Shown: piece after piece, positions 6,017 through 9,814 of the stretch
How the letters are laid out: every line of letters starts with the position of its first letter
Position numbering within the stretch: the stretch's first letter is position 1
Assembly (NCBI GenBank): GCA_030428345.1
Contig: JAUIBM010000063.1
Coordinates: 1-9,814, forward strand
Origin: Alphaproteobacteria bacterium
GTDB lineage: Bacteria > Pseudomonadota > Alphaproteobacteria > Rhizobiales > Rhizobiaceae
Direction: 5' to 3'
Length of the DNA: 9,814 nt
Notes under the pieces: generated by a model
The model's input: only the letters and a program-made list of their open reading frames with translations
Databases searched by the model: none
Told to the model about the DNA's origin: nothing
Translations under genes and position numbers: made by a program

Positions 6017-6910
6017 CTACCGCGGCATTTCGGGACGCAGCGGCTCGGCCAGGTTGCGCAATTCGACCCTTGCCGCGGGGCGCATCAGGCTGGCGCGGTC
6101 GGCCGGCGGCATCAATTCGTCGCTGCCGCGCGACGCGGCGCGGGCGACCGCCTCGTAGATCGCGGCGGTGGCGCGGGCGAGCGCGTCGGGGCCGCTCATG
6201 CCCTGCAGCAGGTTTGCCAGGAAGAGCGCCGAGAACATGTCGCCCCCGCCATTGGCCGGCCCGTCTACCAGGCGATGCTCGGCCATCCACGCGCCTTCCC
6301 TTTCGACCAGAAGATTGGCGATGTTGCCGCGCATGAAGGCGGCGGTCGAGGTGACGACGACCCGCGTCGGCCCCAGGCCGCGCGCTGCGGCGATCGCCTC
6401 GCGGGCGGTTTCGAGCGGCCCCGTTCCGGCGAGCCAGGCGAGTTCATGCCGGTTCGGCGTCGCGATATCGGCCAGCGGCAGCAGGCGATCGCGAATCGCC
6501 TCGGCCGTCTCGCGCGGCACATACAGACCGCCATGGTCGCCGATCACCGGATCGCACAGATAGAGGAGGTGCGGGAGCTTGCGGCGCAGCGCGGAAATGA
6601 ATTCGGCGACTTCGCGCGCCTGGCGGGCATTCGCCATGTAACCGGTCATGACCGCGCCGATTTCCACGGTCCATCTGGCGTTCAGGAGGTCGGCGAGGAA
6701 GCCGGCGAATTGATTCGGGTCCGGCTCGATCCTTGTGGCGGGGCCATGTCCGGGGTGGAAGGGCAAGAGGACCGTCGGCACCGACCAGACCGGAAAGCCG
6801 AAACTTTCCAGCGCGAAGACCGCCGAGCGATTGCCGACGGCACCGCGCGCCACATGGCTGGAAATGCAGACGATCGCGGGCGCAGGGCCGCTGGCGGGCG
6901 CTTGGGTCAT
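6017..6910 (-). CDS. pdxY: Pyridoxal kinase, PdxY type
   Basis: Pyridoxal kinase phosphorylates pyridoxal with ATP to give pyridoxal 5'-phosphate in the cytosolic vitamin B6 salvage pathway. The predicted protein has 297 residues, near the usual 280-300. The N-terminal ISSHVARGAVGNRSAVFALE (16-35) is the substrate-binding region of this ribokinase-superfamily branch. The CDPVIGD segment (119-125) and TPNRHEL (151-157) follow. The catalytic Asp is D224 in ANGGGDMFSALF; the motif reads GGGD rather than the common GTGD or GVGD. The ATG at 6910 is 13 nt after the preceding gene and lacks a clear Shine-Dalgarno sequence, suggesting coupling or read-through translation. Its stop is four bases before the DUF429 start. 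A related hydroxymethylpyrimidine kinase is less likely because of the SHVARG motif. Confidence 0.92.
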   Translation of the reverse strand: MTQAPASGPAPAIVCISSHVARGAVGNRSAVFALESFGFPVWSVPTVLLPFHPGHGPATRIEPDPNQFAGFLADLLNARWTVEIGAVMTGYMANARQAREVAEFISALRRKLPHLLYLCDPVIGDHGGLYVPRETAEAIRDRLLPLADIATPNRHELAWLAGTGPLETAREAIAAARGLGPTRVVVTSTAAFMRGNIANLLVEREGAWMAEHRLVDGPANGGGDMFSALFLANLLQGMSGPDALARATAAIYEAVARAASRGSDELMPPADRASLMRPAARVELRNLAEPLRPEMPR

Positions 6911-6923
6911 GGCCGGATATGGA

Positions 6924-7208
6924 TCACTTGAGAATATAGGTGGTCAGGACGTGCCAGGCGAGGAAGACGAAGGCGATCGCCCCGAGGCCGCGCCCGATGC
7001 GCTTGCCCCAGATTTCGGCGGCGTCGTCCTTTTCCGAATGCCCGGCAAAATGGTCGCGCAGTCGGTTGGCGACGCGGGCGAAGGAGGACTGCCCGATCGA
7101 CTCGCTGTCGCGCGCCACCCGCTCGAGGATGCGGCGCGATTCCCGTTCGCGCTCGTCCGGGCCCGGGGGCCCGTGCGGCGGCCGTCGCGGTGGAATGTCT
7201 GCGGCCAT
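6924..7208 (-). CDS. 94-aa protein with C-terminal membrane segment, function unknown
   Basis: I do not recognise a characterised family; similar short proteins seem to occur in Hyphomicrobiales, from memory only. Residues 1-20 are Pro- and Arg-rich, residues 19-68 are charged and probably helical (RERESRRILERVARDSESIG), and residues 71-93 form a single hydrophobic segment, GRGLGAIAFVFLAWHVLTTY, followed by only Ile-Leu-Lys. This is the layout of a tail-anchored inner-membrane protein with its bulk in the cytoplasm. The ATG at 7208 follows GAAGGAG closely (three-base gap); the frame is open further upstream, but without a good site. It is the first gene of the minus-strand block, 13 nt before the pyridoxal kinase and divergent from lemA. 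No role can be assigned. Confidence 0.7.
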   Translation of the reverse strand: MAADIPPRRPPHGPPGPDERERESRRILERVARDSESIGQSSFARVANRLRDHFAGHSEKDDAAEIWGKRIGRGLGAIAFVFLAWHVLTTYILK

Positions 7209-7329
7209 TGGCTCCTTCCCCGTGGGTCCACTTCTTCTAGCGGCGGGCGGGCCGGCTGACCAGCCCGGAGCTTCCCCGGCCGCCGCAAAGCGGCTAATGT
7301 TGCGCGGGGCTGGAACCGGGAGCGTGTTC
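7209..7329. promoter_or_regulatory. Divergent intergenic region between the 94-aa gene and lemA
   Basis: This 121-nt gap separates two outward-reading transcription units and must hold promoters for both, unless one starts elsewhere. I see no convincing -35/-10 pair on either strand; TAGAAG on the minus strand and TAATGT near 7294 are weak -10 candidates. GGGAG at 7318-7322 is the lemA ribosome-binding site. Confidence 0.4.
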
Positions 7330-7986
7330 ATGATCTTGCAAATCCCATCGGGCGTTGACGCGCCGCATGCAACGGCCGGACGGATCGCGCGTTTCTTCCG
7401 CCTCGCCCCGGCCTTGCTGGCCTGCGCCCTGCTTTCGGCCTGCGGGGTCAACAACATTCCGACCTATGAGGAAACGGCGAAGGCGCAATGGAGCCAGGTG
7501 CTGAACCAGTACCAGCGCCGCGCCGATCTGATCCCCAATCTGGTGGAGACGGTAAAGGGCTATGCCGCGCAGGAAAAGGACGTGCTGACCTCGGTGGTGG
7601 AGGCGCGCTCCAAGGCGACGCAGACGCAGATTCCCGCCGATGTTCTGACCAATCCTGACGCGTTCAAGGCGTTCCAGGATAACCAGGCCGGCCTCACCGG
7701 CGCGCTGTCGCGCCTGATGGTGGTGGTCGAGCGGTATCCCGATCTCAAATCGAACCAGAACTTCCTGGCGCTGCAATCGCAACTGGAGGGCACGGAAAAC
7801 CGCATCGCGGTAGCCCGGCGCGATTATATCGAGGCGGTGCGCCAGTATAATACCGAATTGCGCACCTTTCCCGGCCGCTGGTGGCGCGGCCTGCTCTATT
7901 CCGATGCGCAGCCGATGCAGAATTTCACCGTCGAAGCCGACAAGATGGAACTGCCGAAGGTCGACTTCAACAAGTCGGGCGGCTGA
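7330..7986 (+). CDS. lemA: LemA family lipoprotein
   Basis: LemA proteins are small helical envelope proteins; their biochemical role is unsettled. The predicted protein has 218 residues. The N-terminus holds a basic region (RIARFFR), a hydrophobic core and the lipobox LLSAC with C38, so it is probably a lipid-anchored periplasmic protein. The hallmark motif QYQRRADLIPNLVETVKGYA is at 60-79, followed by EARSKA (91-96), the long helical region, NQNFLALQSQLEGTENRIAV (142-161) and ARRDYIEAVRQYNTELRTFP (162-181), as in the family. The ATG at 7330 is seven bases after GGGAG. The stretch before the signal is about 20 residues longer than usual, but no better in-frame start is visible. It is followed 15 nt later by a TPM-domain gene, a common LemA partnership. 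Confidence 0.94.
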   Translation: MILQIPSGVDAPHATAGRIARFFRLAPALLACALLSACGVNNIPTYEETAKAQWSQVLNQYQRRADLIPNLVETVKGYAAQEKDVLTSVVEARSKATQTQIPADVLTNPDAFKAFQDNQAGLTGALSRLMVVVERYPDLKSNQNFLALQSQLEGTENRIAVARRDYIEAVRQYNTELRTFPGRWWRGLLYSDAQPMQNFTVEADKMELPKVDFNKSGG

Positions 7987-8001
7987 CGGGAACGGCGCGC
8001 C

Positions 8002-8820
8002 ATGCGTTCGTTTCGGCTCATCTGCCTGACATTTGCCCTGGCGCTGTGCGGAATGTCCGCCTCTCCGGCGGCCGACTGGCCCGCCCTTACCGGCCGCGTG
8101 GTCGACAATGCCGGCCTGATGAGCGCCGCGGGCAGGAGCGCGCTTGAAGCGGAACTCGCGGCGTTCGAGCAGAAATCCTCCGACCAGATCGTCGTCGCCA
8201 CCATCCCCTCGCTCGAGGGGGCGGTGCTGGAGGACTACGCCAATGGCCTCTTCCGGCATTGGGGCCTGGGTCAGGCGCAGGAAAACAATGGCGTCCTGCT
8301 GCTGATCGCCAAGAACGACCGCAAGATGCGCATCGAGGTCGGCTATGGCCTGGAAGGCACGCTCACGGACGCCCTGTCGAGGGTGATCATCGAGAGCGCC
8401 CTGGTTCCGGCCTTCCGGGCCGGCGACTTCGAAAAGGGAATCACCGATGGCGTGCACGACATCATCGCGGTGCTGTCAGGCGATGCGGCCGAATTGGAGG
8501 CGCGGGCCAGGCGCAATTCCGATTCGTCGCCGCCGGAGGAATCCTGGATTTTCCTGGGATTTGCCGGGTTCTTCCTGTTCATGATTCTCAGGAGCACGCT
8601 GTTTCCCTTTCTGGCGCGAAGGTTCGGCACCGAGATCAGCAAGGGCCGGTATCGCTGGCTGGGCATGATCTACGATTTCAACCGCGTGCTCGGCCGCCCG
8701 GGCGGCGGAGGCGGCGGCTGGTCAGGCGGCTCGGGCTGGTCGGGCGGCGGCTCTTCGGGTGGGGGCTTCTCGGGAGGGGGCGGCTCTTCCGGCGGCGGCG
8801 GCTCCTCGGGCGGCTGGTAG
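8002..8820 (+). CDS. Exported TPM-domain protein with membrane anchor and Gly-rich tail (YgcG-like)
   Basis: The TPM domain (named for TLP18.3, Psb32 and MOLO-1) is found in envelope proteins of varied roles; bacterial YgcG-type members are uncharacterised or linked to LemA by gene context. The 272-residue product has a signal peptide (1-24, SPAA then DW), a TPM domain from about 30 to 160 with VVDNAGLM (33-40), QIVVATIPSL (62-71) and GVLLLIAKNDRKMRIEVGYGLEG (97-119), a membrane segment at 182-204, and a Gly/Ser/Trp tail from 234 to 272. The domain would face the periplasm and the tail the cytoplasm. The ATG at 8002 has a weak GGGA ten bases upstream and starts 15 nt after lemA, suggesting coupling. 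Its TAG overlaps the ribosome-binding site of the next gene. Confidence 0.93.
   Translation: MRSFRLICLTFALALCGMSASPAADWPALTGRVVDNAGLMSAAGRSALEAELAAFEQKSSDQIVVATIPSLEGAVLEDYANGLFRHWGLGQAQENNGVLLLIAKNDRKMRIEVGYGLEGTLTDALSRVIIESALVPAFRAGDFEKGITDGVHDIIAVLSGDAAELEARARRNSDSSPPEESWIFLGFAGFFLFMILRSTLFPFLARRFGTEISKGRYRWLGMIYDFNRVLGRPGGGGGGWSGGSGWSGGGSSGGGFSGGGGSSGGGGSSGGW
8701..8817 (+). repeat. Low-complexity Gly/Ser coding repeat
   Basis: About 117 bases encode an almost pure Gly/Ser run with a few Trp and Phe, built on GGGGSS- and SGGGW-like units (residues 234-272). Such tails are common in YgcG-type proteins. The DNA repeats imperfectly around GGCGGCGGC and TCGGGCGGC, which makes it prone to length change by slippage. 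Confidence 0.85.
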
Positions 8821-8827
8821 GAGGTGA
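8818..8827 (+). promoter_or_regulatory. Near-perfect ribosome-binding site overlapping a stop codon
   Basis: TAGGAGGTGA starts with the stop codon of the first TPM gene and matches the 16S anti-Shine-Dalgarno nearly in full. The core GGAGG (8820-8824) lies five bases before the ATG at 8830, which decides that start over the in-frame GTG at 8824, since that GTG lies within the site itself. Confidence 0.8.
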
Positions 8828-8829
8828 GA

Positions 8830-9459
8830 ATGCGCTTTACCGCCGAACAGCAGGGCGCCGTCGTGGCGGCGATCGGGCGGGCCGAAGAGAGCACGAGCGC
8901 GGAGATTTTCGCCGTTCTGGCGCATTCGAGCGATGACTACCGCTATGTCGCCGGATTCCGCATGCTCCTGTGGGTGATCGTCGCCAGCCTGCTGGCGGCG
9001 GCTTATGCCTGGTGGCGCTGGATCGACATTCCCCTTCCCGTCTTCGCCGCCGCCCAGCTTTGCGCCGTGACCGCGGTCATCGCGGCGGGATGGTTCGCGC
9101 CCGGCCTCGCGGTCCGGCTGGCGCCGCGCGCCATCCGCTATCGCAGGGCGCACGCCAATGCGGCGCGGCAGTTCATGGCGCATGGCATTTCGCGCACGCG
9201 CAGCCATACCGGCGTCCTGGTCTTCGTCTCGCTCGCGGAGCGCTATGCCGAGATCATCGCCGATTCGGCGATCTGCGACCGCCTCGGCCAGTCCTTCTGG
9301 GACGAGGTCGTCACCGGCCTGATCGACCATGCGCGCCGGGGCGAACTCGCCGCCGGCTATGTCGAGGCGATCAACCGGATCGGCGAAGTGCTGGCCGGCG
9401 AGTTCCCGCCCGAGCCGGGCGACACGAACGAACTGGAAGACCGGTTCGTCATCATCTAG
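8830..9459 (+). CDS. TPM-domain membrane protein with two inserted membrane segments
   Basis: The 209-residue product is a second TPM-family protein of the LemA locus; its role is unknown. The first TPM strand motif, ESTSAEIFAVLAHSSDDYRY (20-39), comes before two hydrophobic segments at about 44-64 and 68-92. The rest of the domain follows: RTRSHTGVLVFVSLAERYAEII (122-143), then DRLGQSFWDEVVTGL (150-164) and the C-terminal helix INRIGEVLAGEFP. The domain thus appears split by a transmembrane hairpin, with both halves on the same, probably cytoplasmic, side. There is no signal peptide. The ATG at 8830 follows a nearly perfect ribosome-binding site that overlaps the preceding stop. It ends lemA-TPM-TPM; the MFS gene follows after 88 nt. 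Confidence 0.9.
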   Translation: MRFTAEQQGAVVAAIGRAEESTSAEIFAVLAHSSDDYRYVAGFRMLLWVIVASLLAAAYAWWRWIDIPLPVFAAAQLCAVTAVIAAGWFAPGLAVRLAPRAIRYRRAHANAARQFMAHGISRTRSHTGVLVFVSLAERYAEIIADSAICDRLGQSFWDEVVTGLIDHARRGELAAGYVEAINRIGEVLAGEFPPEPGDTNELEDRFVII

Positions 9460-9547
9460 CGGGTCGTCAGATAGTCGGGAGCGGACGTCTGGCGGGTCCG
9501 GGCAAAGCCTGCCATAGTCCGCCGGAAACGGGGTGCGGAGCGGGACA

Positions 9548-9814
9548 ATGAGCAGTGCAGTTGAAGGTGTGGGCGCGCCGGTGCGCCGGGCCGACTCGAA
9601 AGGCATCTGGGGCTGGATGCTGTTCGACTGGGCGCAGCAGCCGTTCCACACGCTGATCATCACGTTTATCTTCGCCCCCTATTTTGCGGCGTCGGTCGCT
9701 CCAAGCGCGATCAAGGGGCAGGAATGGTGGGGCTACGCAGCAGGGGCCGGCGGCTTCATCGTCGCGATTCTTGCCCCGATTCTCGGATCGATCTCCGATG
9801 CGACAGGGCCGCGC
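9548..9814 (+). CDS. MFS transporter, UMF1 family (5' part; 3' end outside window)
   Basis: Only 89 codons are visible. The start, ATG at 9548, follows GGAG (9537-9540) at seven-base spacing. After a 20-residue cytosolic N-terminus, WGWMLFDWAQQPFHTL (21-36) and FIFAPYFAASVAP (40-52) form the first membrane helix; WMLFDWAxxPF is characteristic of the UMF1 branch of the major facilitator superfamily, related to Atg22. A second helix (about 62-81) ends with GSISDATGPR, the MFS loop motif GxxxDxxGxR between helices 2 and 3. The substrate of bacterial UMF1 proteins is generally unknown. It begins 88 nt after the second TPM gene. I see only a weak CATAGT at 9513-9518 as a possible -10, so its promoter is uncertain. 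Confidence 0.88.
   Translation, partial: MSSAVEGVGAPVRRADSKGIWGWMLFDWAQQPFHTLIITFIFAPYFAASVAPSAIKGQEWWGYAAGAGGFIVAILAPILGSISDATGPR

Noticed and set aside
5320..6931. Plus-strand open frames (5320-6336 and 5804-6931) opposite the DUF429 and pyridoxal kinase genes
   Set aside because: The minus-strand products have clear family motifs, while these translations are low-information Arg/Ala-rich sequences.
7294..8457. Minus-strand open frame (387 codons) opposite lemA and the first TPM gene
   Set aside because: No family match; LemA and TPM motifs on the plus strand are unambiguous.
8722..9663. Minus-strand open frame (313 codons) opposite the second TPM gene and the MFS start
   Set aside because: Runs through the Gly/Ser repeat on the antisense strand and has no plausible domain.

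Overview
The window is high-GC, densely coded bacterial DNA. The gene set and order (leuD-leuB-asd, a short MltB-type lytic transglycosylase, a beta-carbonic anhydrase, a PdxY-type pyridoxal kinase, and LemA with two TPM-domain proteins) and the protein sequences point to an alphaproteobacterium, most likely Hyphomicrobiales (Rhizobiales). That placement rests on family knowledge; the genus cannot be named from sequence alone. No tRNA, rRNA, CRISPR array, insertion sequence or prophage gene is visible, and codon use looks uniform. This is chromosomal core or near-core sequence, and I see no evidence of a novel defence or mobile system.

Layout. (1) 3-2989, plus strand: amino-acid biosynthesis. 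It holds the 3' end of leuD, complete leuB, a 44-codon small ORF behind a promoter-like sequence, then asd. A perfect 12-bp hairpin followed by a T-rich run closes this block at 3020-3047. (2) 3218-4033, plus: an exported lytic transglycosylase, convergent with the next block. (3) 7208-4055, minus: five genes reading leftwards. They are a 94-aa tail-anchored protein, pyridoxal kinase, a DUF429 RNase H-like protein (4-nt gap from the kinase), a beta-carbonic anhydrase and an exported NTF2-like protein. The first three are tightly packed; the last two may have their own promoter. (4) 7330-9459, plus, divergent from block 3: lemA and two TPM-domain genes, forming an envelope operon. (5) 9548-end, plus: the 5' part of a UMF1-family MFS transporter, cut by the window edge.

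How the genes work together. LeuD and LeuB catalyse consecutive steps of leucine synthesis. Asd makes the branch-point semialdehyde for lysine, diaminopimelate (hence peptidoglycan), threonine and methionine. The lytic transglycosylase acts on that peptidoglycan. PdxY salvages vitamin B6 and the carbonic anhydrase interconverts CO2 and bicarbonate. LemA and the TPM proteins form a conserved envelope module of uncertain biochemical role.

The most interesting unexplained signal is the 1641-1957 interval before asd. The promoter-like sequence there precedes a small ORF with a good ribosome-binding site. Its last nine codons carry three Lys and three Thr codons, which are end products of the Asd pathway. 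Several mutually exclusive short pairings follow, one of them covering the asd ribosome-binding site. This resembles a leader-peptide attenuation region, but it is a hypothesis. No intervening genic gap exceeds 300 bases.
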